NCBI GenBank assembly: GCA_023409735.1
Contig: JAEYRB010000041.1
Coordinates: forward strand, 57,293-121,292
Length of the DNA: 64,000 nucleotides
DNA from: Bacillota bacterium
GTDB lineage: Bacteria > Bacillota > Clostridia > Acetivibrionales > DTU013
Direction of reading: 5' to 3'
A model generated the notes under the pieces. The model did not search any database and was not told the DNA's origin. It worked only from the letters and a program-made list of their open reading frames with translations. The translations under genes and the position numbers were made by a program. Shown here piece after piece: positions 1-8,308 of this stretch (position 1 is its first letter; each line of letters begins with the position of its first letter).

Positions 1-184
1 CAACCGCATCCATAATTTCTTCCTTCGACTTGAAATGATGGTATACTGCCCCTTTTGTCAACCCACCCAATTCACCAACAATGTCTTGAATGGTCGTTTT
101 ATCATATCCCTTTTCTAAAAAGAGCCTTTGTGCTACTTCTAATATCTTTTCTACAGTAACCTCGGGATATTTGTTCCGTGCCAC
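1..184 (-). CDS. TetR-family transcriptional regulator, N-terminal part (cut by window edge)
   Basis: Translating the minus strand from a GTG at 184 gives about 61 residues of a typical TetR DNA-binding domain: an amphipathic first helix (ILEVAQRLFLEKGYDKT), then a turn and recognition helix (LTKGAVYHHFKSKEEI). The GTG start is supported by a GGAGG seven bases upstream. The ligand-binding C-terminal part lies beyond the window, so neither the inducer nor the target can be told. The flanking GNAT gene at 277-810 has the same orientation and lies upstream of it. A TetR identity is clear; everything else is open. Confidence 0.85.
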   Translation of the reverse strand, partial: MARNKYPEVTVEKILEVAQRLFLEKGYDKTTIQDIVGELGGLTKGAVYHHFKSKEEIMDAV

Positions 185-276
185 AAGTCAACCTCCAAGC
201 TGTAACATTCTTTCCATATGTATAGATATACTATAATTGGCATGCTTTGTTTTGTCAAGATACATACCAAAAGTAT

Positions 277-810
277 TTAAAGTTCACTAATTCTTTTTGT
301 ACTCACATGATGTAATTCCTTCTCCATAATCTCATATGCCAATATCACATCATTTTTAACGGGATGCCTTTCATGCTTTATGGTCTTATAGCCAATTTTC
401 TCATAAAGTCCTGCTGCAGGTAACGATGCATCCAGACATGCTTTATCGTAGCTTTTACCAATCACCGCTTCAATTTCATTCATAATATATGTGCCATACC
501 CTTTCTTCTGATGCTCAGGCAGCACATAAACTCTTGTGATATGGTTATCCAAGAAGCTTCCGGTCCCAACAATTTCCTCATCTACCTTAAGCACGCTGAC
601 ATTTCCAGCCTGCACATCCTTTGCTATGACACACAAGCTATGATGATTGCGAAAAAAGTCCACAACTTCTGACGGGTAGTACCTTGGATATATTGCTTTA
701 ATTGTGCACTGTACTATCTCATATATTCTATGAGTTTCCTGCACTGTTGCCTGCTGGTAAGTTACATTCCCGCATTTTTCCAACATTGGCTTCACTGATC
801 CTCCTTCCAT
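277..810 (-). CDS. GNAT-family N-acetyltransferase
   Basis: A 177-residue cytoplasmic acetyltransferase that would transfer acetyl from acetyl-CoA to an unknown amine. The GNAT fold is shown by the central strand and acetyl-CoA loop (RVYVLPEHQKKGYGT, about residues 93-107) and the late helix with LYEKIGY (about 134-140), the usual motif B end. The length is normal for a single-domain GNAT. The ATG at 810 has a GAGGGG ten bases upstream. A GTG at 795, only four bases after an internal GGAGG, is a less likely alternative. The gene is followed by a partial TetR gene on the same strand, but the spacing does not prove co-transcription. The substrate cannot be predicted. Confidence 0.85.
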   Translation of the reverse strand: MEGGSVKPMLEKCGNVTYQQATVQETHRIYEIVQCTIKAIYPRYYPSEVVDFFRNHHSLCVIAKDVQAGNVSVLKVDEEIVGTGSFLDNHITRVYVLPEHQKKGYGTYIMNEIEAVIGKSYDKACLDASLPAAGLYEKIGYKTIKHERHPVKNDVILAYEIMEKELHHVSTKRISEL

Positions 811-890
811 TACACACCTGCCCCTCTTAAATTATTTCATAAGTTACCTAACCTTCACACATTCTTTTCTACTCATGAAAAATACTATTA

Positions 891-1775
891 TTATATCATC
901 ATTTCATTTGCCAATTTGATGAAAGCCTTAAGTGCTGCTGACATCCATTTTGTTTTGTGGCAAAGCACTTGAGTAAATATAAGAAATTCCGGCCCTACCC
1001 AATTCAATCTCACAAGACGTTTTTGCTGAAGTTCTTCTTCCACGGCGGTCTGAGGCAGAAATGTGATGCCCATTCCACTCAAGGTTAATTGCTTTATTGC
1101 ATGAACATTGCCGGTTTCTATTACTGAACGAGGCTTTACATTACATTGTGACATTATAGTATCAAAAAGTGATCTATAACCGCAGCAGGATTCAGTTAAA
1201 ATCAGGGGTTCACCCGATAAGTCTTCAGGATAGACACTTTCTCTTGAAGCAAAGGTATGTTCAGGCGAGCAAAAAAGAGCCATTAGTTCAGGGGCTTGAA
1301 ATACAGTGATAAAATCAGTATTTACTATCTTTTGGTCAACAAAAAATGCTATGTCAATTGTATTATCTTTTAATGATTGCAGAAACTCAGCTCTATTCCC
1401 AAATTTGATAGAAATTTCGACATCAGGGTATCTTAAGCGGTATTCTTTTAAAACCTTAGGCAGCTTGGTTACACATAAGGATTCAACTGCACCTATGATT
1501 AAAGGTCCACTTGGCATATCCGAGTTACCTGCAATATTCTTAACGTCATTCGACAGCTTTAGCATCTGCTCAGCCAACGGCAGCAGCTTTTTTCCTTCAT
1601 ACGTTACTGTGATGTTATGACCTAGACGTTCAAACAATCTCACCTTTAGTTCATGCTCAAGTAATTGAATTTGCGAGGTAATAGACGATTGAGCATAGCC
1701 TAGCTCTATCGCTGCTTTTGAAAAGCTTTGAAGATTTGCAATCGTTACAAAAGCCTTTAATTGTCTTAATTCCAT
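891..1775 (-). CDS. LysR-family transcriptional regulator
   Basis: A 294-residue LysR-type regulator. An N-terminal winged helix-turn-helix (MELRQLKAFVTIANLQSFSKAA then QSSITSQIQLLEHEL) is followed by a two-lobed co-inducer domain from about residue 90. I chose the ATG at 1775 because an AGGTG sits six bases upstream; an in-frame GTG at 1784 overlaps that site. It is transcribed divergently from the DinB-like gene at 1905. An inverted repeat at 1803-1824 in the shared spacer is a natural binding site for it. LysR proteins usually control themselves and a divergent neighbour, so the DinB-like gene is the likeliest target. The ligand is unknown. Confidence 0.9.
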   Translation of the reverse strand: MELRQLKAFVTIANLQSFSKAAIELGYAQSSITSQIQLLEHELKVRLFERLGHNITVTYEGKKLLPLAEQMLKLSNDVKNIAGNSDMPSGPLIIGAVESLCVTKLPKVLKEYRLRYPDVEISIKFGNRAEFLQSLKDNTIDIAFFVDQKIVNTDFITVFQAPELMALFCSPEHTFASRESVYPEDLSGEPLILTESCCGYRSLFDTIMSQCNVKPRSVIETGNVHAIKQLTLSGMGITFLPQTAVEEELQQKRLVRLNWVGPEFLIFTQVLCHKTKWMSAALKAFIKLANEMMI

Positions 1776-1802
1776 TAAGTTCACCTACTTATTGCTTTTA
1801 TC

Positions 1803-1824
1803 GATAAATTGTATAGAATTTATC
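1803..1824. promoter_or_regulatory. Putative LysR operator in the LysR/DinB spacer
   Basis: Perfect 8-bp arms GATAAATT and AATTTATC around a 6-bp centre, lying 28 bases from the LysR start codon and 80 bases from the DinB-like start. It fits the T-N11-A style of LysR boxes. Assignment to the adjacent regulator is inference from position and symmetry. Confidence 0.45.
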
Positions 1825-1904
1825 AATTTTACTAAGCATTTACTGTATGATACCATAATGTCTAGTATTTGGGAATATTTTATTATTTGAAAGGGTACTT
1901 TACT

Positions 1905-2384
1905 ATGAGCGAATTTTCGAAAAATAATCAGGAACTAATTAGATTGATTAGTGAATGGGAGCCAAAGCTATCTCAGCTTTCAGTAGATGTAATAACAAAA
2001 AGGAGAAACATCCAAAACAGGACAATCAAGCAGATCGTGGGTCATATGGTCGATTCAGCTTCCAACAATACCCATAGGATAATCCATTTGCAATATCAGC
2101 CAAGTCCATTGATTTTTCCCGATTACGCAAACCTTGGCAATAATGACAGATGGATCGCAATACAGAATTATCAGGATGAAAAGTGGGAGGATCTTATACA
2201 GCTGTGGAAGTATGCCAATTATCATATTGTCCATGTTATAAATAACGTTGACACTGAAAAGCTAGACAATGTATGGATCAGCGCACTAAAAAACACTATC
2301 TCGCTAAAAGAAATGATTACTGATTATCTGAATCACTTCAAGCTGCACTTGAGTGAAATTGATAATCTGATAAACAATAACTAA
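1905..2384 (+). CDS. DinB-like (DinB/YfiT superfamily) protein
   Basis: A protein of 159 residues from the ATG at 1905, preceded by AAAGGG nine bases upstream; an upstream TTG frame start at 1869 lacks such a site. It looks like the four-helix-bundle DinB superfamily. Histidines that in this family form a metal triad appear in the early helix (GHMVDSASNNTHR) and near the C terminus (HFKLHLSEI). Members act as thiol-dependent metalloenzymes or stress proteins, and the reaction here is unknown. Divergent from the LysR gene at 891-1775, which probably controls it. It is one of the very few plus-strand genes in the window. Confidence 0.75.
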   Translation: MSEFSKNNQELIRLISEWEPKLSQLSVDVITKRRNIQNRTIKQIVGHMVDSASNNTHRIIHLQYQPSPLIFPDYANLGNNDRWIAIQNYQDEKWEDLIQLWKYANYHIVHVINNVDTEKLDNVWISALKNTISLKEMITDYLNHFKLHLSEIDNLINNN

Positions 2385-2578
2385 GCGATCAGCTATTTTG
2401 AGAAAACCCTTGGCTTACCATCCATGGCCTTCTGTACTCACAATTAAACTTGTAATTTACAGCTAAAATACAACTGCAATTTTTTAAGGAAATTGAATTA
2501 GTTCGTTTCCAATGTTTCAATGGCATTGTGTAAGCCAGGGTTTTCATAAAATAATTTCCGGTCTTATAAGCTAAACAT

Positions 2579-3487
2579 TTAAAATTTACTTTTATGCCAG
2601 ATAACTGATGAATCAATATGGTATATATCCGGCGAGCAGGTTCTTGCCATTATTCCGGCTAACTCTTCAGTCATCTTCACTATCTGATTTTTTACTCCCT
2701 CTGCGCCATTCTTTTTTAAAGGTTCCATAATCGCCCTGCCTGCAGATACTGCATTCGCACCCAATGCAAGCGCCTTAAATACATCGCTTCCACTCATAAC
2801 ACCACAGTCAACAAAGATGGGGATTTGACCATTGATTACTTTAGCAATCCTAGGTAATACTAATAACGGAGGAACTGCATAGTTCATAATTCCGTGGTGA
2901 TGTGAAACTACAATACCTTTAGCTCCGGCCTCTAAAGCTTTATATGCATCTTGTTCACTGAGAACTCCCTTTATGATAAAGGGTAATTTCGTAGATTTTA
3001 TGAATTCTTTTATTTCTGTAAGAGTTTTAGGTTTCATATGTTCACCTAAAACAATATCGTATCTGCCATTTCCTCCGAAGGAGTGGTCTACATCCATGCC
3101 CAGAGCCATGACCCCACAGCGCTCCGCATGCTCAATTCTCTTTAATATATAGTCATTATCTGCATATGGTTTTATAATATTAATTGTACGCGCACCTGTA
3201 GCTGTAATAGCTGCAATTTCATCCTGATCGCCCATACCTGCCCAATTAACAGCATTTGCCGCCAGTGCACCCTTTGCCATTTCAACCATTCCATCTTCAT
3301 ACACATTGTTTAGATGTGATAAAGCTGCCATCATAACAGGAGTATTAAATGTCTCTCCAAATAGTTCAAATTTTGTTGAAGGCAAAACAGCATCAATATG
3401 TCTCATTTCAATCAATAATGAATCAAAGTACTCTCTGGTTATCTGATTTGAATCCCATGGCCTACTGTTAATTTCCTCATATCTCAT
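2579..3487 (-). CDS. FMN-dependent alpha-hydroxy-acid oxidase/dehydrogenase-like protein
   Basis: A 302-residue TIM-barrel flavoprotein of the lactate/glycolate oxidase family. FMN- and substrate-binding landmarks are visible: PVMMAALSHLN near residue 50, FIIKGVLSEQDA about 170, then VVSHHHG and IFVDCGVMSGSDVFKALALGA. The family signature that usually reads SNHGG appears here as SHHHG, with the catalytic-type histidines kept. At about 300 residues it is shorter than classical 350-380 residue members, as in many Firmicute homologues. The start at 3487 follows AAGGAG eight bases upstream; the GTG nine bases earlier overlaps that site. The substrate is unknown. Confidence 0.8.
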   Translation of the reverse strand: MRYEEINSRPWDSNQITREYFDSLLIEMRHIDAVLPSTKFELFGETFNTPVMMAALSHLNNVYEDGMVEMAKGALAANAVNWAGMGDQDEIAAITATGARTINIIKPYADNDYILKRIEHAERCGVMALGMDVDHSFGGNGRYDIVLGEHMKPKTLTEIKEFIKSTKLPFIIKGVLSEQDAYKALEAGAKGIVVSHHHGIMNYAVPPLLVLPRIAKVINGQIPIFVDCGVMSGSDVFKALALGANAVSAGRAIMEPLKKNGAEGVKNQIVKMTEELAGIMARTCSPDIYHIDSSVIWHKSKF

Positions 3488-3568
3488 ATGTGACACTCCT
3501 TTTCTTAGTTCACAAACATTACCGGAAATATTATTTGCTAAAATTCTAAATTTACTTTAATAATAGCT

Positions 3569-3706
3569 TTATTCCTGTCCTTTATATAGCTTGAGTACTT
3601 CCGGGTCGTCCAGGCATTCTGCTATACATGCAGTATCTTCAGCAGTAAATGGTCGGAGTATCACTTTATTTCCCGGTAATGTTGGTTTGCTTTTTAAATT
3701 AATCAT
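3569..3706 (-). pseudogene. GNAT acetyltransferase, 5' fragment only
   Basis: A 45-codon minus-strand frame begins at an ATG with GAGGG nine bases upstream. It encodes the classic RimJ/RimL-type GNAT N terminus (LPGNKVILRPFTAEDTACIA then DDPEVLKLYKG) and then stops. Intact members run to about 170-180 residues with the acetyl-CoA loop, which is absent here in any frame. A good ribosome binding site with only the first strand and helix indicates a recently truncated gene. It cannot be an active enzyme. Confidence 0.75.
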
Positions 3707-3752
3707 TATGTCATTCCCTCTATTCTATCTAGTACTGTCATTTCTGAAACAT

Positions 3753-3840
3753 TTGACTTATTTAGTCAGTCCAATCAGATAATTCTCCACTATTGACTTA
3801 TTTAGTCAATTAGTCGGCACCAATCAGATAAATTCTCCGC
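3753..3840. repeat. Two-copy direct repeat with internal dyad (operator-like)
   Basis: The block TTGACTTATTTAGTCA occurs at 3753-3768 and again at 3793-3808, each followed by a copy of CAATCAGATA and ATTCTCC. The repeated core is itself dyad-symmetric (TTGACT/AGTCAA around a short centre; the second copy is complete to 3809). The unit length is 40 bp. It lies upstream of the truncated GNAT gene and downstream of the flavodoxin gene. A pair of TetR- or MarR-type operators is a reasonable reading, but no such regulator gene lies next to it. Confidence 0.5.
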
Positions 3841-3871
3841 TAGTTCCGACCATCATATATAATCTTTATCA

Positions 3872-4360
3872 TTAGCCCTGTAATTTCAGCCATTCTATAA
3901 CCGGTGAAAGATTTTCTTCCTTTACACCATTAAAACCGTTTTCAATTATAACAATGGATTCTTGGATCCTCTCATCCTTGTCCTTGCGGCTTTTAAGCAT
4001 CTTTAAAAACATAGACAGCATAATTCTGTCCATACCTTTTATCTCTTTCAGAGGCAAGCATCCACCTCTCAAATAAAAGAACGGTATACCTTCCAGCTTA
4101 TTCCTTGCTGTAACTGTTTCCACATCCGGTTCAGCAGTCCTCCCTGTGCCTGATCCACAAACAGCCTTGACATTGTACTTTCTCACCTTATTAAGGCCCT
4201 TCACCTTACCGCCGTACATCCAGCCCAGGAAAATGATCTCTTCGTCCTTATTTATCTTTGATAACTCCTTAACCGAAAAAACCTTAAGCTTAGCTTTACC
4301 GCCAAGCATATCTGCATACCTTTTAGTAAAGCCTGTTTTGGATTCATAAACAATTATCAT
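3872..4360 (-). CDS. Flavodoxin-domain protein
   Basis: A 162-residue protein that starts with the flavodoxin phosphate-binding loop (VYESKTGFTKRYADML, residues 4-19). Strand 3 with a flexible GWMYGGK segment (about 46-52) and a CGSGTGR turn follow. It resembles the Flavodoxin_5 type found as a stand-alone protein in clostridia, which is longer than electron-carrier flavodoxins at the C terminus. It would bind FMN and carry electrons or act as a small oxidoreductase in the cytoplasm. The start has AGGAAAA directly upstream. Its partner is unknown. Confidence 0.75.
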   Translation of the reverse strand: MIIVYESKTGFTKRYADMLGGKAKLKVFSVKELSKINKDEEIIFLGWMYGGKVKGLNKVRKYNVKAVCGSGTGRTAEPDVETVTARNKLEGIPFFYLRGGCLPLKEIKGMDRIMLSMFLKMLKSRKDKDERIQESIVIIENGFNGVKEENLSPVIEWLKLQG

Positions 4361-4457
4361 TTTTCCTATTCCACCTCATTTTTTCTTACATTAAGCCAAT
4401 AGAATTTAACCAATCTTCACTTATTCTGAAAATGCTGCTTAGGTTACTCATATTTTA

Positions 4458-4751
4458 TCATATATATACTATCCATCCAACTATTTGCATTCCAGCTTTA
4501 ATATTTCCAGAATGATTAATATTAGCCTTTTCAAACTCTTTTCCTAAAATAAAATAGAAAAGCCCTATAAAAAGCATTGTTTGCATAGAGCTGTGCGGTG
4601 TCCATATAAGTCGATATCTGCCGGCTTCTACAGGAAGCTTTCCATCTTCATCCCCAAAGGGTGTTTTAAAATAATTATCTTGTCTCACAAATGCCCCATT
4701 AGGTGCAATTTCATGCGCAACTTCACTGGTTGCAACATTCCCATAGCTCAT
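4458..4751 (-). pseudogene. Remnant of a glutathionyl-hydroquinone reductase-like (ECM4/YqjG family) gene
   Basis: The first ~50 codons encode a segment typical of the N terminus of ECM4/YqjG proteins (NGAFVRQDNYFKTPFGDEDG, then LPVEAGRYRLIW). Immediately after RLIW the family expects a CPWAHR motif with the catalytic cysteine. In this frame the sequence becomes unrelated, while another frame reads GHRTALC over the same bases. A small deletion plus frameshift has therefore removed the active site. The remaining residues are a short hydrophobic tail. Intact proteins have about 310-330 residues, so this is non-functional. The family assignment rests on recognition of the N-terminal segment only. 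Confidence 0.55.
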
Positions 4752-4790
4752 ATATTCCCTCCTCCTAATTTCAAACTTTTTATTCCAGAG

Positions 4791-5948
4791 TTATACTTTT
4801 TTCATTGCACAATCCAGATCATGAATCAGATCATCTGCATTCTCAATTCCTACTGACAACCGAAGTAAGCGGTCTGTCAAACCATTTTTCAGACTTAACT
4901 CTTCCGGAACCTCCGAATGCGTTTGAGTAATTGGGTAGGTAAGCAAGGATTCAGTTCCGCCTAGGCTTTCTGCAAATTGTATTAATTGAACTTCTTTTAG
5001 CAGATTTACTGCCTGCTCCTTTGTCCGCATATTAAAACTGATCATTGCCCCAAATCCTCGTGCCTGTTTTTTAACTATTGCATATCCCGGGTGGTCGATC
5101 AGGCCTGGATAAAATACATCTGTAACTTTTTCCTGTCGTTTTAACCATTCAGCAATCTTCATTGCATTTTCGCATGCCCGCTCCATTCGAACAGCTAGTG
5201 TTTTGATCCCGCGAATGATCATCCAGCTATCAAAAGGGTCTAAAGCGGCGCCAAGACATTTTGCCATAAAATGAATTTTTTCTCCCAGCTCTGGTGTTGC
5301 TGCAACCAAAAATCCGGACAATGTATCATTGTGACCACCCATATACTTTGTTCCACTATGTACCACAATATCGGCACCAAGAGAGATCGGATTTTGCAGG
5401 TATGGCGATAAAAAGGTGTTGTCAACGATTAATAGTAATTCATGCTTTTTACAAGTTTTTGCTAAAGCTTCAATATCCGTCACATGCATCATTGGATTGG
5501 TAGGAGTTTCTATAAACACAGCTTTGGTATGATCTGTTATATGTGGCTCGATATTATCTTCCGCAATATTTAGTCGGGTGAATTCTATTCCATTTTTCTG
5601 ACTGATACGCTCAAATAGCCGGATGCTTCCTCCATATAGATCCTCTTCCACAATTAAGTGATCTCCGGGTGAAAAAATTTCCATAAGTGCACTGATAGCA
5701 GCCATACCAGAAGTAAAAGCTGCACAATCTGACCCCTGCTCCAACTGAGCCACCAGTTTTTCCAGATAATTTCTTGTTGGATTTGTCTGTCTCGTATAAT
5801 CATAGCCTGTTGTTTTTCCTAAATCCGGATGAGCAAATGTCGCTGTCTGAAAAATTGGTATAGAGATAGCACCATATGTCCTCTCTTGTTCTCTTCTTTC
5901 CTCTTCTCTATATAGATGAATACACTGTGTTTCGATTCGATCGGCCAC
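4791..5948 (-). CDS. metB: Cystathionine gamma-synthase/lyase family PLP enzyme
   Basis: A 385-residue fold-type-I PLP enzyme of the Cys/Met metabolism family, full length. Visible features are the Tyr/Arg phosphate-site segment YDYTRQTNPTRN (residues 49-60), the stacking SGMAAI (80-85), the cofactor aspartate in VDNTF (175-179) and the Schiff-base lysine K201 in HSGTKYMGGH. The GTG start at 5948 has AAGGAAG eight bases upstream. It lies 22 bases downstream of a PatB/MalY-type C-S lyase, which suggests a transsulfuration unit (cysteine plus acyl-homoserine to cystathionine, then homocysteine). The gene symbol is a best guess: gamma-synthase, gamma-lyase and O-acetylhomoserine sulfhydrylase are hard to tell apart by eye. 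Confidence 0.8.
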   Translation of the reverse strand: MADRIETQCIHLYREEERREQERTYGAISIPIFQTATFAHPDLGKTTGYDYTRQTNPTRNYLEKLVAQLEQGSDCAAFTSGMAAISALMEIFSPGDHLIVEEDLYGGSIRLFERISQKNGIEFTRLNIAEDNIEPHITDHTKAVFIETPTNPMMHVTDIEALAKTCKKHELLLIVDNTFLSPYLQNPISLGADIVVHSGTKYMGGHNDTLSGFLVAATPELGEKIHFMAKCLGAALDPFDSWMIIRGIKTLAVRMERACENAMKIAEWLKRQEKVTDVFYPGLIDHPGYAIVKKQARGFGAMISFNMRTKEQAVNLLKEVQLIQFAESLGGTESLLTYPITQTHSEVPEELSLKNGLTDRLLRLSVGIENADDLIHDLDCAMKKV

Positions 5949-5970
5949 AATCTACACTTCCTTTCTTCTC

Positions 5971-7149
5971 CTATGTAATCGCTTCTTTTAGTTGATTGAA
6001 AGCTCGTTCCAGAACACTTCTCTGTGTCGCAATATTAATTCTTTCAAATAGTGCAGAATCTCTTCCGAAAATAACACCATCATCAGTCCAAAGATGCGCT
6101 TTCTCTTCAAATATTTCACGCAATTTTCTATAATCATCTGTCAGTCCGCTGCAATCCAGCCAGATCAGATAGGTACCTTCCGGTTCCACCAGCTTAATCT
6201 GAGGCAATTCCTTTTCTAAAAAGTCACGAACGAATGTTAGGTTTTCCTCCAAATATGAGACAAGATCATCATGCCACTCTTCTCCATAGGTATATGCCGC
6301 CCAATTTGCAGTTAAGCCCAATGTATTTGCCTGACTGTAACCAGCAGCACTATTTGCCAGACGGAATTTTTTTTTAAGCACCTGATTTGGTATAAATATA
6401 TTAGCTGTCTGAAGCCCGGCTAAATTGAATGTTTTGCTCCCAGAGGTTCCAACAACTGACAATTCACTTATCTCTTTACCTAAGGAAGCAAAAGGAATGT
6501 ACTGATACTTGCTATATGTAAAATCGCCGTGGATTTCATCAGCAAAAACAATTACATTATGTTTTCTGCAGATTTCCCCTATCCTCAGCAATTCTTCTCT
6601 TCTCCAGACTCTTCCTACCGGGTTATGGGGATTACAAAGAAGAAATAACTTTACACCATTATCCACAATTTTCTTTTCATAATCCTCAAAATCTATTTGA
6701 TAATGCCCATCCTTATATACCAATGGATTATCTATCAATACACGCTGATTCGATTCTATACATTTATAGAATGGATAGTAGACAGGGCTCTGCAGAAGTA
6801 CTGCATCACCTTCTTTTGTAAAAGCTTTAATTGCAGTAGCAATAGCATATACCACACCGGGTGTGACTGTTGTCCACTTTTCTTCAATCGCCCATCCATG
6901 TCTTTTTTGGTACCATTTTTTTAAAGCTTCATAGTACTCGGTATCCGGTTCTGTATATCCGAAAATTCCATGATCCACTCTTTCTTTTATCTTATCTAAT
7001 ACGATTTCCGGCAGTTGAAAATCCATATCGGCAACCCAAAGTGGAATCAAATCGTCTCTGCCCTTTCGACTTATACCATGGTCAAATTTCAAACAACCCG
7101 TATTTCTTCGATTAATTATTTTATCAAAAGATGTTTTATATTTTCCCAT
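5971..7149 (-). CDS. patB: PatB/MalY-type aminotransferase-fold C-S beta-lyase (cystathionine beta-lyase)
   Basis: A 392-residue PLP enzyme. The N terminus carries the PatB/MalY signature (FDHGISRKGRDDLIPLWVAD, residues 22-41). The middle has LCNPHNPVGRVW (171-182), the PLP aspartate in FADEIHGDF (202-210) and the Schiff-base lysine K239 in GTSGSKTFNLAG. Members cleave cystathionine or other S-conjugates to homocysteine or a thiol, pyruvate and ammonia. The ATG at 7149 is better placed (AGGG eight bases upstream) than the ATG six bases before it. It is followed after 22 bases by the gamma-synthase-like gene, so the pair could make homocysteine from cysteine. Confidence 0.85.
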   Translation of the reverse strand: MGKYKTSFDKIINRRNTGCLKFDHGISRKGRDDLIPLWVADMDFQLPEIVLDKIKERVDHGIFGYTEPDTEYYEALKKWYQKRHGWAIEEKWTTVTPGVVYAIATAIKAFTKEGDAVLLQSPVYYPFYKCIESNQRVLIDNPLVYKDGHYQIDFEDYEKKIVDNGVKLFLLCNPHNPVGRVWRREELLRIGEICRKHNVIVFADEIHGDFTYSKYQYIPFASLGKEISELSVVGTSGSKTFNLAGLQTANIFIPNQVLKKKFRLANSAAGYSQANTLGLTANWAAYTYGEEWHDDLVSYLEENLTFVRDFLEKELPQIKLVEPEGTYLIWLDCSGLTDDYRKLREIFEEKAHLWTDDGVIFGRDSALFERINIATQRSVLERAFNQLKEAIT

Positions 7150-7271
7150 TTTCATATCCCTGCCATTTCTTAAGTATATAATTTTAAGCTACTTTCATCT
7201 TACCATTGACATTTTTTTCTCGCTAATATGAAAAAGATTGAGCCAGTTATAGCATTTACCTATATCCAAAT

Positions 7272-7306
7272 AAAAGTCTCGGGGACATCGAGCCCTCTAG
7301 ACTTTT
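7272..7306. other. Hairpin in the leader upstream of patB
   Basis: 8-bp arms AAAAGTCT and AGACTTTT enclose an inner GGG/CCC pairing. The minus strand between the LysR terminator (7340-7377) and the patB start could form this structure in its leader RNA. It may be a terminator-type attenuator or a residual repeat. I could not match it to S-box or T-box motifs. Confidence 0.35.
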
Positions 7307-7339
7307 GCTGTAGCCTTCAGGCAACGCCATTAATATGAG

Positions 7340-7377
7340 AAAAAGCTATTACAGTAGTTTTACTGCAATAGCTTTTT
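7340..7377 (-). terminator. Terminator of the LysR gene
   Basis: A 17-bp stem (AAAAAGCTATTRCAGTA with its complement; one G-U-type mismatch) and a four-base loop, with U-rich ends on both strands, lie eight bases after the stop codon of the LysR gene. The symmetry means it could work in either direction. Confidence 0.8.
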
Positions 7378-7384
7378 AGAGTTT

Positions 7385-8308
7385 TTATCCTTCTATATCA
7401 GAACATATTACTTTCTGTTCAAAAGTCTTTAGATCCTCTATGTATATTTGACCAATCTTGCTGAGTTTTATGCCCTTGTGCTTTATATATCCAATACGCA
7501 TCTTTTCTGTCTCTTTTAGTGGAATTGCCAGATATTCATCACCGTTTAGTTCTTCACATATGATTCCCGAACACAAAGTATATCCATTTAAACCTATCAT
7601 CAGATTCAACATTGTCGCTCTGTCATTTGCACGAATTACTCTCGCATGTTCTATATCACTTTTCATTTCCTCTGCCAAAAACAGAGAACGATTACGCCCC
7701 TGATCAAAGGAAAGGCATGGATATGCCTCTAACTCTTCCATTGAGATCACTTTTTGCTTTGCCAACGGATGTCCGCTCCACAAATAAACATATGTATCAC
7801 AAGTAAACAGATCAATAAACTCCAATCCATTCTCTGTGAGTATATGATTTAATACCTTCTCATTAAAATCATTTAAATAAATAACACCAAGCTCACTTCG
7901 AAAGCTTTTAACATTCTTTATAACGTCATATGTAGTTGTCTCCTGCACAGAAAAATCGAAATTATCAATTCCAACTTTTTTCACAGTTTCTACAAAAGCT
8001 TTTACAGCAAAGCTATAGTGCTGCATAGATACGGAAAATATTTCCTTCCTAGTCGTATCTATGTATTTGGCTTGTATCAGTGCAAATTGATCTCTAATCT
8101 GTCTTGCATATCCCAGAAATTCTTCTCCTGCAGGAGTAATTTCAATACCACGGTTAGAGCGTACAAAAATTTGAATTCCGATTTCCTGTTCCAGTTCTTT
8201 CATTGTCTCTGATAAACTTGGCTGAGAAATAAATAGTTCTCGCGATGCCTCATTCATAGATCCACAATCTGCGATTGCAATTGCATATCTTAATTGCTGT
8301 ATCGTCAT
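7385..8308 (-). CDS. LysR-family transcriptional regulator
   Basis: A 307-residue LysR regulator: winged helix-turn-helix at residues 1-60 (QQLRYAIAIADCGSMNEAS; QPSLSETMKELEQEIG) and a substrate-binding-protein-like effector domain from about 90 to 300. A GGGAAGG site precedes the ATG. It lies just upstream of the patB/metB-like pair on the same strand but is separated from it by a strong terminator. It may sense a sulfur-metabolism intermediate and control that pair, which is inference from position only. A weak sigma-A-type promoter (TTGACA at 8536-8541, TATAAC at 8515-8520, 15-bp spacing) lies about 200 bases upstream. Confidence 0.88.
   Translation of the reverse strand: MTIQQLRYAIAIADCGSMNEASRELFISQPSLSETMKELEQEIGIQIFVRSNRGIEITPAGEEFLGYARQIRDQFALIQAKYIDTTRKEIFSVSMQHYSFAVKAFVETVKKVGIDNFDFSVQETTTYDVIKNVKSFRSELGVIYLNDFNEKVLNHILTENGLEFIDLFTCDTYVYLWSGHPLAKQKVISMEELEAYPCLSFDQGRNRSLFLAEEMKSDIEHARVIRANDRATMLNLMIGLNGYTLCSGIICEELNGDEYLAIPLKETEKMRIGYIKHKGIKLSKIGQIYIEDLKTFEQKVICSDIEG

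Noticed and set aside
2389..2616. 75-codon minus-strand frame overlapping the end of the FMN enzyme gene
   Set aside because: No RBS, no recognisable family, and it overlaps a real gene in another frame.
7272..7306. Possible S-box or T-box riboswitch in front of patB/metB
   Set aside because: The leader lacks the conserved S-box core and the T-box AGGGTGG element; only a simple hairpin is visible.
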